A DNA stretch of 64,000 bases from Nocardioides sp. S5 (GCF_017310035.1 NZ_CP022296.1:1984001-2048000); one strand, 5' to 3'; positions 44,034 to 53,861 are shown, counted from the stretch's first letter. The notes: a model not told the origin generated them from the sequence alone. A program made the numbers and translations.

Positions 44034-45152
44034 CTATCCAAGCCGTCTCACCGTCATGACCTCGCCCGAGAACTCGCCGATCGTCCCGTAGCGGACGACA
44101 TCGCCGGTCCGGGGTGCATGCAAGATCCTGTCTTCGCCGACGTAGATGGCGACGTGGTGCGGACCGCCAGCGCCGGGATAGCTGAAGAAGATCAAGTCGC
44201 CAGGCTGCTTGTCCTTCCACGCGATGCCTTGACCGGCCTGGATCTGCGAGCCGCTGTAGTGGGGGAGTCGGATCCGACCGCCGGACGCTTGATACGCCGC
44301 GTATAGGACCAGGCCTGAGCAGTCGAAGCCTCCGCCTGTAGGTCCCTCGAAGTTGCCACCGCCCCAGACATAGGGCTTGCCGAGCTGGGACGCGGCGGAC
44401 TTGATGAAGTCACCAGCGAATCCGGGCGGAGGGTTCATCGGCACCTCGCCCGCCGGCTGAGCACACGCGAGCTCGCTGGAGAGCGATACGCCACTCAGCG
44501 TCGCCAGGACCTCCTCCGCGATGGGCTGGTTGACGGCGTACCGGTCGGGAAAGGCCGAGACCTGCACCGCCTGGGCCGCGGCGCCGGGATCCATTGACGC
44601 CCATCCGTCGATGTCGAGCAGGCCCCGAGGCGAGCCGTGGTTCGGGCCGCTGGGTCCGCCGTAAAAGGCGCGTGACGACCAGACGGGTTCCATCAGGTTC
44701 TCGACGCTGCCCCACCCGGCGGCGGGGCGTTGCTGGAAGAGGCCCACGGAGTCGTGGTCGCTGCCGTCACCGTCGTTCGGGATGTTGCCGGAGTCGGGGT
44801 ACGCGCCGGTGTTCGACAGGACCCTGAGAGACGACTCGGTCAGCGCGGTCATGACCGCGATCATCTGGCCGCGGGCCGGGATGTTCTCGCTCTGGCCGGT
44901 GGCGATGATCGCCGCGGCCCGGGTGAGCTGCCGTTGGTTGAGGGTGACGGTCTCGCCGTTGGTGTTCGTCGCGCTGAGGCTGTCCGGCACGGGGCCGCTG
45001 ACGCCGAGGCTCTCGGTCGCCTGCCCCTCCCACATGCAGCTGCCCGATCCGGCCGCGGCGGGGCTGATCAGCGTCGCGACGCCCAGGACGGCTGCGCCGG
45101 GTGCGAGGAGTACGGCGGCCGCAGCGCCGACGGCCAACAACTTGATGCCCAT
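44034..45152 (-). CDS. NlpC/P60 cell-wall hydrolase of the conjugation system
   Basis: A 372-aa protein starting at ATG 45152. It has an N-terminal hydrophobic anchor or signal (VGAAAAVLLAPGAAVLG) and a middle domain with RAAAIIATGQSENIPARGQ and VGLFQQRPAAGWGSVENLM. The middle is the usual lysozyme-like companion in these hydrolases. The C-terminal NlpC/P60 domain has the catalytic Cys in GGFDCSGLVLYA (about 275), His in GPHHVAIYVG (about 325), and a following His in RILHAPRTGD. It cuts peptidoglycan so the mating channel can cross the wall. It follows the anchored gene upstream by seven bases. Confidence 0.92.
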   Translation of the reverse strand: MGIKLLAVGAAAAVLLAPGAAVLGVATLISPAAAGSGSCMWEGQATESLGVSGPVPDSLSATNTNGETVTLNQRQLTRAAAIIATGQSENIPARGQMIAVMTALTESSLRVLSNTGAYPDSGNIPNDGDGSDHDSVGLFQQRPAAGWGSVENLMEPVWSSRAFYGGPSGPNHGSPRGLLDIDGWASMDPGAAAQAVQVSAFPDRYAVNQPIAEEVLATLSGVSLSSELACAQPAGEVPMNPPPGFAGDFIKSAASQLGKPYVWGGGNFEGPTGGGFDCSGLVLYAAYQASGGRIRLPHYSGSQIQAGQGIAWKDKQPGDLIFFSYPGAGGPHHVAIYVGEDRILHAPRTGDVVRYGTIGEFSGEVMTVRRLG

Positions 45153-45159
45153 GGTGTCG

Positions 45160-45825
45160 TCACTTGAGCGGGTTGTCGAGCTGCGAGAGCCGCAGCACGT
45201 GACAGCGCTCGAACGAGGGCTCGCAAGCGAGGAAGACGGTGAACGCGACCGGGTGCGACGACTCGGCGGCCTCGCCGTTCCACACGCCGCTCCGGTGCCG
45301 CGTGCCGGTGATAGTGACGGCCGTCGTGCCCGGTCGGAGGTGCCCGTGGGCTTGCTGGACCGCGGCGGTCCAGGATTCGGGGACGTAGGCGTCGTCGATC
45401 TCGATCGTCTGCCGTACCTCCATCGCCCCGAGGTCGAGCCATTGGTCGACGGTCGGCAGGTAGGTCGCGACGTCGGCAATCAGGCCGGGCGTCTCCTCCC
45501 CGGAGGGGTCTGCATCGGCCAGGACGGCGGCGGTGTAGTCGGTCGGCAGGAAGCCGAGGCTGGTGTCCCAGTCGAACAGCGAGGACGCCACGGCGCGTGC
45601 GTACGCGATCGGATCGGTCGTGTGGGGGAGGGCGCGATCGTCGAGCGTGACCACCGGGGTCGTCTCCTCCGGGATCGCCTCGAACTCTCCGGGCGGTTGA
45701 GGCCCCGGGGTGGACTCGGCGGACTGGGGTCCACGCACGAGTCCGTAGATGCCGACGGCGAGGGTCGCGACGGTCAGGACGCAGCCGAGGATGACGGCGA
45801 TCTGGCGCCAGGTGAGGTTGCGCAT
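45160..45825 (-). CDS. Membrane-anchored extracytoplasmic protein of the conjugation operon
   Basis: A 221-aa protein with one N-terminal membrane helix (about 8-28, IAVILGCVLTVATLAVGIYG), a Pro/Ser linker, and an outside domain ending in HPVAFTVFLACEPSFERCHV with two Cys. Placed directly before the NlpC/P60 gene, it resembles the anchored VirB8/TcpC-position proteins of gram-positive conjugation systems by topology only. GGAG precedes the ATG. Confidence 0.78.
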   Translation of the reverse strand: MRNLTWRQIAVILGCVLTVATLAVGIYGLVRGPQSAESTPGPQPPGEFEAIPEETTPVVTLDDRALPHTTDPIAYARAVASSLFDWDTSLGFLPTDYTAAVLADADPSGEETPGLIADVATYLPTVDQWLDLGAMEVRQTIEIDDAYVPESWTAAVQQAHGHLRPGTTAVTITGTRHRSGVWNGEAAESSHPVAFTVFLACEPSFERCHVLRLSQLDNPLK

Positions 45826-46096
45826 CGAGGCTCCGAGGTCGAGGTGGCGGACACTCAGAGGTACGCCGCTCAGCCCGGGCCTGTACTGGACCTACGCGAC
45901 GTGGGTTGGTGGGAACCTCAGCCCGTCGGGGCTCCGGCACGGTGTTCCGGGAGTCGCTAAGGGGGGACAAAGGTCGTCGCGGCCGACGTCATCATTGACC
46001 GGGTCTTACCCACGACTGTTGTCTCCGCCTCTTCGGGACAATCGCACCCGTTGCGACGGCGACCGTCGGTACGCTGTCGTCGACGATGGGGGAGAA

Positions 46097-46861
46097 GTGG
46101 GGCCACAGATGGCGGAGCCCTGGGAGGACGTAGTCGCTAGACGGATCCGTCACGTGGCGCAAACGATCGTATGCCTCGTTGCAGTGGTGATGGCCGTTGC
46201 ATCGAACGGGCCAATCGGTCTGCTAATGGTGCTCGCGACACCCATCATTTGGCTCCTCTCGTGGCCCACCATCATGCTCGTCATCCAAGTTCCGGCAGCC
46301 GTGCTCCTCTCACCGATTGGCGAGAGGAAGCGCGGAGACCAGCGTCGTCGGGAGTATGAGGCAAACCGGTTCCACGCTGCCGAGGCTGCGGTGCCCCGAC
46401 GGCCAGAGCAGGTTGGGCGGTTGACCTCGGCGGACGATCGCTACGGCCTTGCGCACCAGAACCTACGGGCCGCCTGGAAGGACATCATCCGAGCCCATGG
46501 CGCCGACTGCATGGAGCGGGAATGCCTCATGTCATCCAGGCGGATCGAGCGCGGAGCGAGTTGGGACAGCTGGGACCTTGCCCACGATCATGACAGGGGC
46601 GGCAGACACGATTACCTCGGTCCAGCTCACAAGATCTGTAACCAAGCTGAGGCCCTCCGGCGGGGTGTTACATGGGACGGAGCACCGTCGCTGCCGGAGT
46701 TGCTCGATCGGGGCCGCTCAAGTACCCCCGAGCGGGTGCCCAGGAGCCGGGATGATTGGGACGAGGACGATTGGCCGCCGGACGGTGAGGACTTGGAACC
46801 TCCCAATGAAGGGGGAGAATGGCCCACCGCTTGGAACGGGAACGACGATGAACGGTACTAA
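46097..46861 (+). CDS. Membrane-anchored HNH-like nuclease
   Basis: About 254 aa, on the strand opposite its neighbours. GTG 46097 follows GGGGGAG; ATG 46109 is the alternative. Two hydrophobic segments (about 20-40 and 45-70) are followed by a soluble part with an HNH-like motif: ADCMERECLM, DSWDLAHDHDRGGRHDYLGP, AHKICNQAEALR. The AHDHD, GPxHxxCN pattern and the Cys pair fit an HNH fold with a structural zinc. The C terminus is very acidic (DEDDWPPDGEDLE). A nuclease tethered to the membrane could act on entering DNA, or help exclude competing elements; this is inference. Confidence 0.72.
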   Translation: MGPQMAEPWEDVVARRIRHVAQTIVCLVAVVMAVASNGPIGLLMVLATPIIWLLSWPTIMLVIQVPAAVLLSPIGERKRGDQRRREYEANRFHAAEAAVPRRPEQVGRLTSADDRYGLAHQNLRAAWKDIIRAHGADCMERECLMSSRRIERGASWDSWDLAHDHDRGGRHDYLGPAHKICNQAEALRRGVTWDGAPSLPELLDRGRSSTPERVPRSRDDWDEDDWPPDGEDLEPPNEGGEWPTAWNGNDDERY

Positions 46862-46883
46862 GTCAAGCCACCGGTGTAGTCGA

Positions 46884-47861
46884 TCAGGCCGACGCGGCCG
46901 CCGTACGTGCCTGGCGGAGCTGGTCACGCAGCTCGATCGTCTCCGCGACTACGCGCTCGAAGCGCGCCCAGTCGTCGTCCTTGAGAGCACCCGCAAGCTC
47001 CGCGACGTCGTACAGCGCGGTCCACCCCTCAAGCTCAGACCACATCAGCACGAACGACCGCGGGCTGTGGTGCTTCGGCGCGCGCCTGGCCTTGCTCCGC
47101 AGAGCGCGGAGGCGCTGGGCGTTCTCTTCCTCCTGGACGCGCTTGAGCGCCTCGGCGGCGAGCCGGGCGATCTCGTCCTGCTCTTCTTGGGACGGGGAAG
47201 GGGGCTGGCTTACCAGTTCGACTGCGGCCTTCACACGCTTGTACGCAGGTGACACCGGGGCACCGCCGTCGATCTCCCTCAGCATGTTCGCTGCGAACTC
47301 GCGGACGGACTCGCCCAGTGTTTCGTCCTTGGAGACTGACTCGATCCGGTTGGTCTGCTCGAGGCGCTGCCATGCGTCCCTGCCAGTCAGCCGCTGTGCT
47401 GCGCGAGTTCGGGCGTCACCGCATGGCTCCGGGGAATCCCCGGAGCCGTAGGCTCCGCCATCGCGACCTCCACCGCCGAACTGCGTGGCGGCCATTCGAC
47501 GCTGGGCATCCTCCTGCTCGAGCGACTTGATCTCGGCGTACAGCCGGGCGGTCTCCACCGGGGAGAGCGGCTTGCGCTGCTCGTTCTCGTCCTGCTGGGC
47601 GAGCAGGTGCGAGAGCTGATCGGAAATGCCGGAGCGGACCCACACGTTCAAGGTGCGCCGCCCGAGCCGCCGCAGCGCTTCGAGCCGGCGCCAGCCGCAG
47701 ATCAAGACGCCGTCGGGGGTGATGGTGACTGGCTGGAGGAGGCCGACCTCCTCGATCGACTTCATCAGGGCGTTCAGGTCGCCGGGGTCCTTGCGGTGGC
47801 GTACGCCGACGGTGATCGAATCGATCCGGCGCTCGAGCTCGATGTGTCCCTTGTCAGACAT
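46884..47861 (-). CDS. ParB-like nuclease-domain protein
   Basis: A 325-aa protein starting at ATG 47861 with AGGAGG seven bases upstream. The ParB/Srx N-terminal domain is plain: LNALMKSIEEVGLLQPVTIT, then LICGWRRLEALRRLG (GWRR in place of GxRR) and AQQDENEQRKPLSPVETARL. The middle region lacks a clear ParB helix-turn-helix and is rich in Gly. The C-terminal half is helical and charged. It may bind centromere-like sites and help segregate or replicate the element. No ParA is adjacent. It overlaps the preceding gene by eight bases. Confidence 0.86.
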   Translation of the reverse strand: MSDKGHIELERRIDSITVGVRHRKDPGDLNALMKSIEEVGLLQPVTITPDGVLICGWRRLEALRRLGRRTLNVWVRSGISDQLSHLLAQQDENEQRKPLSPVETARLYAEIKSLEQEDAQRRMAATQFGGGGRDGGAYGSGDSPEPCGDARTRAAQRLTGRDAWQRLEQTNRIESVSKDETLGESVREFAANMLREIDGGAPVSPAYKRVKAAVELVSQPPSPSQEEQDEIARLAAEALKRVQEEENAQRLRALRSKARRAPKHHSPRSFVLMWSELEGWTALYDVAELAGALKDDDWARFERVVAETIELRDQLRQARTAAASA

Positions 47862-48702
47862 CGATCCTCCTGGCGACCTTTGGCGCAGAGTCGCGGATTT
47901 CCACGACGAGCCCGTCGTCGGCGAGCAGGTCGATGACCTTCCAGTCGCAGACGAGCATGGCGAGTACGCCGACGCCGGCGCGCGTCGCGACGGCGGCCTT
48001 GTCCGGGTTGCCGAGCACGATCCGTAGCGCGGTTGCCCAGGAGTCGCGGTCGAGGTCGAGGGCCACGCGGCCGGCCAGGTCACGCCGGAGGTAGGCGTGG
48101 GCCACGTGGCGGTCGCCGGCTTCCATCAGCCGTGTGGCGATGTAGTCGAGAGTGCAGGTCGCGCTGCTGCTCGGCCAGCCGAGGGCGACGAACATGCTGA
48201 TCACGAGGTTGAGCGCCTCGAACGCTGTCGTCGGCGTAGCCTCGCCGGGCTTCAACCGCGGCGCCGCCGGCGCCGGGTCCACCGGCGACGGACCCCTGCT
48301 CTCAGCGAGGAGTTCCAGGAACCCCGTCTCGTCTTCGCCGAAGCGGCGAGCGTCGTGGTGACGCATGACCTCCCGCCTGCGCGCCTGGGACGTCGAGCAG
48401 AGCAGCCCGGCCGCGCGCTCCTCGGCGATAAGGCTGACCTGGACTGCACGGGTGATGACTGCCCACGGGTCGTCCGCGCACCTCACCGCGCGAGTGCGCA
48501 TGGCCTCGAAGGCGGCGTAGGCCGAGTCCTCAGGCTCGCAGTTATGTGTGCGCGCGAGCGATCGGTACTTGCCGATCGTGAACTGCATGAGCCGCTCCGC
48601 CTCGGGGTCCTGCCGCCAGGCCCAGTAGCCGACGCTCTCTCGGTCGTGAAGGCGCTGCAGCAGTGCGCGGAGACCTTCAGGGGTGGCAAACGAGGCGCTC
48701 AC
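47854..48702 (-). CDS. Hypothetical replication-operon protein (282 aa)
   Basis: The GTG at 48702 overlaps the preceding stop (GTGA), fixing the start; longer frames are artefacts. The 282-aa product is mostly helical (LRALLQRLHDRESVGYWAWR, EAERLMQFTIGKYRSLAR, DPWAVITRAVQVSLIAEERA). The C-terminal 60 residues (AAVATRAGVGVLAMLVCDW) are hydrophobic in part but probably not a membrane helix. It resembles sigma-like or replication-accessory proteins in its helical pattern, but no family is assigned. It lies between primase and ParB genes. Confidence 0.75.
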   Translation of the reverse strand: MSASFATPEGLRALLQRLHDRESVGYWAWRQDPEAERLMQFTIGKYRSLARTHNCEPEDSAYAAFEAMRTRAVRCADDPWAVITRAVQVSLIAEERAAGLLCSTSQARRREVMRHHDARRFGEDETGFLELLAESRGPSPVDPAPAAPRLKPGEATPTTAFEALNLVISMFVALGWPSSSATCTLDYIATRLMEAGDRHVAHAYLRRDLAGRVALDLDRDSWATALRIVLGNPDKAAVATRAGVGVLAMLVCDWKVIDLLADDGLVVEIRDSAPKVARRIDV

Positions 48703-49043
48703 AGTCCCAGTCCATCCTGGCTCGCGGCGGCCGCCGCCGACCGGTCTGGTCCGGGGTGACGGAGCGTGCGCGTCGTCGTGGCCGGCGTACGGCGCGCTCG
48801 TCGTACGAGCTCCGTCTGGAGATCGATCCCGCGGCCGACCATCGGGCCGAGGTAGGAGCCCAGCTCGGTGGGGCGCACCCACGCGATCCGCTTCTGCGAT
48901 TGATCGCGTGTCGGTTGTTCGGGCCCGAGTGACAGATCACGGTGCCGTGCGAGTTCGCTGGCGTTGGGCTCGGCGCCCTCAGCAGGGCTCGGGCGCTCCG
49001 GCGCCCGATAGCTGTGGCGGCGGTACTCGGCGTGCGTGTTCAC
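48699..49043 (-). CDS. Small hypothetical protein (114 aa)
   Basis: A GTG-started 114-aa protein that overlaps both neighbours by GTGA. It is charged and Arg-rich with PERPSPAEGAEPNASELARH, then IAWVRPTELGSYLGPMVGRG. The last part is the only hydrophobic patch. The overlap pattern shows it is a true gene. Function unknown; likely a replication accessory by context. Confidence 0.72.
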   Translation of the reverse strand: MNTHAEYRRHSYRAPERPSPAEGAEPNASELARHRDLSLGPEQPTRDQSQKRIAWVRPTELGSYLGPMVGRGIDLQTELVRRARRTPATTTRTLRHPGPDRSAAAAASQDGLGL

Positions 49044-49948
49044 AGGTGGATCCCTTCACTCGCTGGGGTAGGGCCCGGGCGGCTCCCCGGGCCGAGCCGG
49101 GAGGCAATGCGGAACGCGGAGTCGACCGTGGTCTCGACCTCGCGGTCCGGGAGCCCGGCGTACTGTGCTGCCGGCCCGAGCCAGCCCATGACTTCCGCGT
49201 GGCTCAGCCCGTTCTCGACCATCCGGCACGACGCCCAGAAGAGGGTGCGGTTACGGCCGCCCTCCGGCGTGAGCGCAACGGTTCGCGCCAGGGCGTCGGG
49301 GCGGCATCCCATGGCGGGCATGCCGGGCGGCGGGGAGGTCCGCGCCGGTCGCGGTGGCTCCAGGAATCGGCGGAGCGCCAGGGCATCGACGGGCTTCACC
49401 GGGTGCGTTGCGACGGCGATGACGTCGTACGACCGCTGGGCGTCCTCGACTGTGACACGCGACGGGGGAGCGATGACGTAGCCGCCGTCGCCGCGGAAGT
49501 CGATGTGCGCTGCGGGGACCTGCCAGCTGCGCTGCTCCTGGCCGCGGACGTTCGGGTAGTAGGCGTGGAGCCCGCCCGAGGGCGTGCGCACCAGCCACGC
49601 CCAGTCGTTTCCGAACCCCTGGCTCCGCGCTCCTTCGAAGGCGTCGAATCCGCTCGCGCCGGGATGGACGTCGACATCGACGACGAGGACGCCGGTCGGT
49701 GCGCCCGTGGGCAGTCCGATGTTCGCGTCAGGGGTGCGTTGCCACCAGCCGTGGACGACGCGGGCGACGGAGGTCGCGTCGTGGAAGCCGTTTGGCGTGA
49801 GCGGCTGCTTGCCGCCCGGGACGCACGGGAAGACCGGAATGCCGAGGTTCGCGTAGCGCATGGCCGCGGCCGCGAGCGTGGGCTCGCCAGCGACCCGCTG
49901 CATCGTCGACACCGACCACGTCGGGACCGGGTTGTTGGGGTCGAACAT
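49040..49948 (-). CDS. Bifunctional DNA primase/polymerase (PrimPol N-terminal type)
   Basis: About 302 aa from ATG 49948, with GGGGGC before it. An upstream GTG at 49978 lies inside a palindrome and is less likely. The AEP-like domain shows AAMRYANLGIPVFPCVPGGK, GFHDATS, VVDVDVHPG (metal-binding Asp pair), RTPSGGLHAYYP, HIDFRGDGGYVIAPPSRV and a C-terminal helical part ENGLSHAEVMGWLGPAAQYA. It primes or copies DNA for autonomous or conjugative replication of the element. No helicase domain is fused. Confidence 0.88.
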   Translation of the reverse strand: MFDPNNPVPTWSVSTMQRVAGEPTLAAAAMRYANLGIPVFPCVPGGKQPLTPNGFHDATSVARVVHGWWQRTPDANIGLPTGAPTGVLVVDVDVHPGASGFDAFEGARSQGFGNDWAWLVRTPSGGLHAYYPNVRGQEQRSWQVPAAHIDFRGDGGYVIAPPSRVTVEDAQRSYDVIAVATHPVKPVDALALRRFLEPPRPARTSPPPGMPAMGCRPDALARTVALTPEGGRNRTLFWASCRMVENGLSHAEVMGWLGPAAQYAGLPDREVETTVDSAFRIASRLGPGSRPGPTPASEGIHL

Positions 49949-49967
49949 GCCCCCGACGATGCGCCGC

Positions 49968-50046
49968 CAGGTATCCACGATTTCGGGATACCTGACGGGA
50001 TCGGAGGAGGGGGATACCTGCGTTTGCGCAGGTCAGGAGGTATCCC
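49968..50046. promoter_or_regulatory. Cluster of GGATACC inverted repeats upstream of primase
   Basis: A perfect palindrome CAGGTATCC (49968-49976) / GGATACCTG (49986-49994) has a 9-bp spacer. A second set follows: GGGATACCTG (50011-50020), the hairpin ACCTGCG/CGCAGGT (50016-50033), and GGTATCCC (50039-50046). The GGATACC core therefore occurs four times in 79 bases. It overlaps the 5' end of the primase operon and lies before the plus-strand gene at 50191. It could be an operator, a ParB-type site or iterons of an origin. Confidence 0.7.
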
Positions 50047-50190
50047 TAAGTCGTGGGCGCCCGACTTCCTCGGAAAGTCGGATGTCAGCGTTGCGCTCCA
50101 ATACGGTGGGCTGAACGGAAGTCATCCGACGATCCAGCTGATACAGGAAACGAATTCTGGGCTTTGCACGCCCGGGCGAGGAGAGTAGAG

Positions 50191-50787
50191 ATGGACCTGA
50201 CACGTGCTACTGCTCAGGACATCGGCTCGGCACTTGATCGTATGGGCGTGACCTGGAGCTATGACGACGACGGTGATGTCCGGGTTCGGTTCCGATCCAC
50301 TCAGCCGCCAGCGACTGATGCCGTGTTCTATGAGTTCGACACCGCAAAGGCGGACTTCTCCATGCGCGGTCAGTTCTTGAATGCGCGCGCGGTGCCACAA
50401 GGCAATGGCACGATAATGTGGGAGGTGCCGCCCGACTCCGGCCTCGAGCCGACGGCGGTGGCGCAGAAGGTCGTCATCGTGTACTTCATGCCTCGTCGCG
50501 GCCAGATGGAGGTTCAGATCCATGCGTCGGTTGCGCCGCTCGGTCAGCCGCAGCCGATGCACATCAGGGTCATCCCTGGGGACCAGCAAGTACGCAGCAT
50601 CGAGACCGAGTTTCAAGGTTTCGTCGGCGCTCATGACGGCACACAGTTTTGGATGTCAGCTGCCGTCACCGGAACCGACGTCGACGAGATGCAGTTCAGC
50701 CAATTGGTCCGCACGACCTCGCAGGTTGGCCAAGCAATGTTCGAGGGCCCATTCACGGGCTGGATGTATTCGACAGACGTGAGCTGA
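50191..50787 (+). CDS. Hypothetical protein (198 aa)
   Basis: A plus-strand gene with GAGGAGAG before ATG 50191. The 198-aa protein begins TAQDIGSALDRMGVTWSYDD followed by beta strands (DVRVRFRS, AVFYEFDTAKADFSMRGQFL) and continues as alternating strand and helix. The opening resembles the start of YbjN-type proteins, but I cannot assign it. No signal or membrane segment is seen. It is transcribed away from the primase operon and may share its regulatory palindromes. Confidence 0.65.
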   Translation: MDLTRATAQDIGSALDRMGVTWSYDDDGDVRVRFRSTQPPATDAVFYEFDTAKADFSMRGQFLNARAVPQGNGTIMWEVPPDSGLEPTAVAQKVVIVYFMPRRGQMEVQIHASVAPLGQPQPMHIRVIPGDQQVRSIETEFQGFVGAHDGTQFWMSAAVTGTDVDEMQFSQLVRTTSQVGQAMFEGPFTGWMYSTDVS

Positions 50788-50846
50788 TCCCAAATCGCGA
50801 TTCGAACCGCTGAACTCGTACATCAAGGCGCCCTTCGGTGTCGGCG

Positions 50847-53800
50847 TCAACCCGTCGGTTGTCGCCTCGCAGGCCCCTGTTGCCTGCCTTTGGCGATCGC
50901 CGTGGTTCTAAGCGGCAATTGGATCGGTCCGTAGTCGTCATCACTACGATTCGAGATCCTGTCCCGAATCCGAGCGTCGGCTGCGTCAACGTCCCCCATG
51001 GCTCGGTGGACCGCGGCGCGGTCGAGGTTGGCGATCTCGTCGTACGGCGAGGCGGCGACGGCGACGTTGGACGCCAAGTCGGCCAACTCGAGGTCGCCGG
51101 TGGCCAGAGCGTGAGTGGTGACGATGTGTCCGACATCGACAATCGCGGCGGTCATGATGTGGTCGAGTCGGTCGCCCTCAAGAAGCCATCCCCAACCGTC
51201 TTTGCGGAGATCGGTGAACGGCTCGCCGCTGACGAGGTGCAGCGCCGCGACAAGGTCTGCCATCCCCCCGGCGCCGCGGCTCTGGCCGCGGGCACGGAGG
51301 CGCCTGAACAGGTCGAGATCGCAGAGGACCGCGTCGAGGGCGTAGGTCGCCGGGACGCCCTCCTGATGGGTCTGCTGCGCTCGCGGGAGAAACGGCTTGC
51401 CCGCCCGGCTCTGCCCGAGCCACTTGCGGATGATGCTCAGGTCGGATCGCGCCTTCTGGGGGCGGATGCAGAGGTCCTCGGCGAGCTTCTCTGCGGTGAC
51501 CCCGTTCGGGTGAAGCGCGAGGTAGGCAAGGAACTCGACGTAGTACGGGCGGCGGTGGGCCGTGGCTGTCGCGTCACCCAGAGTCCTGACCGTGACCGGA
51601 CCCAGCAAGGTCACCTTCGGGGCAACGGGAACCGGCGAATCCCATCGGGCGAGGTCCTCGTCCAGGTCCGGATCGGAGGCATGGAGGGCCGCTGCGGCTT
51701 CCGGAGACGCGTTGGGGGCGAGCGTCTCGACGTCATCGACGGTCGTCGCTGCCCGGTCGGCATACACGTGGGTGTCGAGCGGCAGCAGTGAGGCTGAACC
51801 CGCCGGCTGGTCCTCAGGGCGCGGTTCCGTCAGCTCATCGACGAGCGCGCCCGCGCGATCCGTCACGGTCCGCTCGTCGGCCGAACGGGGGATTGGAACG
51901 ACCTGCGCTTCCGCGGTGAGATCGATGAGCGCCGCACACGCCCCTGCCTCGGCGACAGTCAACCCCGCGGTGGCGAGGTCGAGGTCAAGAGAGGGGATCC
52001 GCAGACGGCCTCCGGCACTCATGTGGACGTCGACGTACGGCGGGGATGGTTCCTCTCCGACGCTGACCAGAGCCAAGCCGGCGCGTCCAGGGAAGCCAAC
52101 GAGGGCCCCGGTCAGGCGCGTCAGATCCGGACCGCTGTCGCCGCCCGCGATGATCGCCGCGTGGAACTCGTCTGGTTCGCCGGTCGGGCTGGCGGTCGCC
52201 AGATCGTCGGCAAGCGAGCGGAGGAACGCGTCGTCTCCGAGGTCGTGGACGTGGACGAAGTCGCGGTTGATCGAGGCCAGCTCTCCGCCGATTCCCAGCG
52301 CCTCGATGTGCACGGGAGAGGCCCAAGGATTGACTACCAACTCCGCGATGAGATGGCGAGCCAGCGCCGCGCTGCGGTCGCTGTCCCCGGTCAGTGCCAG
52401 CGCGCGAAGCTCCTCGAGGTTGAGCAGTACGAGCGCGCCGTCGTCTGCCTGCCCGACGCTGACGAGCATCGGGTACGGCGGCAGTGCGTCCGGGGGCGGC
52501 GTCGGGACCGCCTCGACAGGGATATGCCATCCGGCGCCTTCTCCGGTCCATGGCATAGGGAGTTCGGCCGGCTCCGCCAGCCTCAGCACGATCCGGCTGG
52601 AAGAGAGCCGGACGGAGAGCAGGCGAGGTGCAGGGTCCAGGCCTCGAAGGGCGGCATCGAGCCCTGCGATCGAGTGGGCGGTGACCGATCCCGACACCTG
52701 GACGGACTTCTCGACCGCACGCAGCTCGCCGGGCGGCGGCGCGATGATCCTGCCGGGCCGGCGGTAGCGCAGCTGGGTTCTCCGGTGCTGCCGGAGCACC
52801 AGCCAGAGCGACCCGGCCAGGAGCGCTCCGGCACCGGCCAGTCCGGGGAGCAGCCACGTCGGGCTGATCTCGTCCTCGGCGGATTCGGGGGAAGCCTGCT
52901 CGGGTGCGGGTTCGGCTGATTCCCGAACGGGAGGAGTCGCGCCGTCGGTGGGAGGAATCGTCTCGGGGAGAGGTGGGTCCTGAGCATGCTGCGGCTTCTG
53001 CGACTCAACCGGATCCGACTGCCCCGGGATCGTGAGCTTCCAGCCGGGGAGGATGAGGTCCGGGTCGGAGAGGTGGGCACCGTTCGGCTGAACGGTGTCC
53101 CGCGATGCTCGGAAGATCGACGCGTACGCGTCGGCGTCGCCCAGCTGGTCCTCGGCGATCTCGGAGAGGGTGTCACCGGGCTGCACGACGTACGAGCCGC
53201 CCGAAGAGTCCTCCACGACGGGGACCTTGAGCACGGTTCCGGGCAGGAGGAAGTCGGGACGTCCGTCGAGCACTGCCTCGTTGAGGGCGACGAGCTCGAC
53301 GTACCGCGTGCCGTCACCCAGTCGCTCTGCAGCGATCTTCCAGAGGCTGTCACCGCGCTTGACCGTGTAGCGCTCGGTCTCGGTCTGCACCGCCTGGGCG
53401 CGGTCCTCTGCTCGGGTTCCTACCGGCGGCGCGACGTCGACGGCAGCCTCCGGGTGCTCCGGCAACGGCGCCGCGACTGCCGCGTGCGCGCGGGGTTGAG
53501 GCAACACAGCACTGACGGCCGGCACTGCGATAAACAGCAGCGCCGCGGCGGCGACCAGGCGGTCGGCGGCGAGCTGCGGCACAGCGAGACCCGGAAGGCG
53601 CGGCGTACGGATGCCGCGAACCTGCGACACGATGGAGACAACGAGCTGGCACGTGAAGACCGCCCACGCGATCCAGCAGATCCCGGTGATGACCTGCAGA
53701 GCCAGTGCGCCGTCGTCCTGAGATGTCAGCCGCGGCCATGTGAAGGCGCTCGGGTCTGGGAGCGCGTCGATGGCGACGAGCACGACGGGCACGCCGACCA

Positions 53801-53861
53801 CGAACCCGACGAGCGCGAGCGTGGCGAAGAGGCCGCGCAGCCTGGAGCTGGCTCTGTTCAT
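50847..53861 (-). CDS. LysM-BTAD membrane protein of the Tad operon
   Basis: A 1004-aa protein. It has two N-terminal helices plus a third (about 95-120), two LysM domains ([20 protein letters not shown] about 165, [20 protein letters not shown] about 225), and a Pro-rich linker. Another membrane helix (about 340-360, [20 protein letters not shown]) leads into a large cytoplasmic part. The C terminus (about 740-970) is a winged helix plus BTAD region ([34 protein letters not shown]). LysM binds peptidoglycan; BTAD is usually part of SARP regulators. Last gene of the Tad operon, overlapping the TadG-like gene by ATGA. It may sense or anchor the pilus (inference). Confidence 0.85.
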   Translation of the reverse strand: MNRASSRLRGLFATLALVGFVVGVPVVLVAIDALPDPSAFTWPRLTSQDDGALALQVITGICWIAWAVFTCQLVVSIVSQVRGIRTPRLPGLAVPQLAADRLVAAAALLFIAVPAVSAVLPQPRAHAAVAAPLPEHPEAAVDVAPPVGTRAEDRAQAVQTETERYTVKRGDSLWKIAAERLGDGTRYVELVALNEAVLDGRPDFLLPGTVLKVPVVEDSSGGSYVVQPGDTLSEIAEDQLGDADAYASIFRASRDTVQPNGAHLSDPDLILPGWKLTIPGQSDPVESQKPQHAQDPPLPETIPPTDGATPPVRESAEPAPEQASPESAEDEISPTWLLPGLAGAGALLAGSLWLVLRQHRRTQLRYRRPGRIIAPPPGELRAVEKSVQVSGSVTAHSIAGLDAALRGLDPAPRLLSVRLSSSRIVLRLAEPAELPMPWTGEGAGWHIPVEAVPTPPPDALPPYPMLVSVGQADDGALVLLNLEELRALALTGDSDRSAALARHLIAELVVNPWASPVHIEALGIGGELASINRDFVHVHDLGDDAFLRSLADDLATASPTGEPDEFHAAIIAGGDSGPDLTRLTGALVGFPGRAGLALVSVGEEPSPPYVDVHMSAGGRLRIPSLDLDLATAGLTVAEAGACAALIDLTAEAQVVPIPRSADERTVTDRAGALVDELTEPRPEDQPAGSASLLPLDTHVYADRAATTVDDVETLAPNASPEAAAALHASDPDLDEDLARWDSPVPVAPKVTLLGPVTVRTLGDATATAHRRPYYVEFLAYLALHPNGVTAEKLAEDLCIRPQKARSDLSIIRKWLGQSRAGKPFLPRAQQTHQEGVPATYALDAVLCDLDLFRRLRARGQSRGAGGMADLVAALHLVSGEPFTDLRKDGWGWLLEGDRLDHIMTAAIVDVGHIVTTHALATGDLELADLASNVAVAASPYDEIANLDRAAVHRAMGDVDAADARIRDRISNRSDDDYGPIQLPLRTTAIAKGRQQGPARRQPTG

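Noticed and set aside
48683..50188. A 501-codon plus-strand frame
   Set aside because: Antisense to the primase and a small gene; Arg/Gly-rich and without recognised domains.
51562..52767. A 401-codon plus-strand frame
   Set aside because: Antisense to the LysM-BTAD gene; low-complexity Ser/Arg content.
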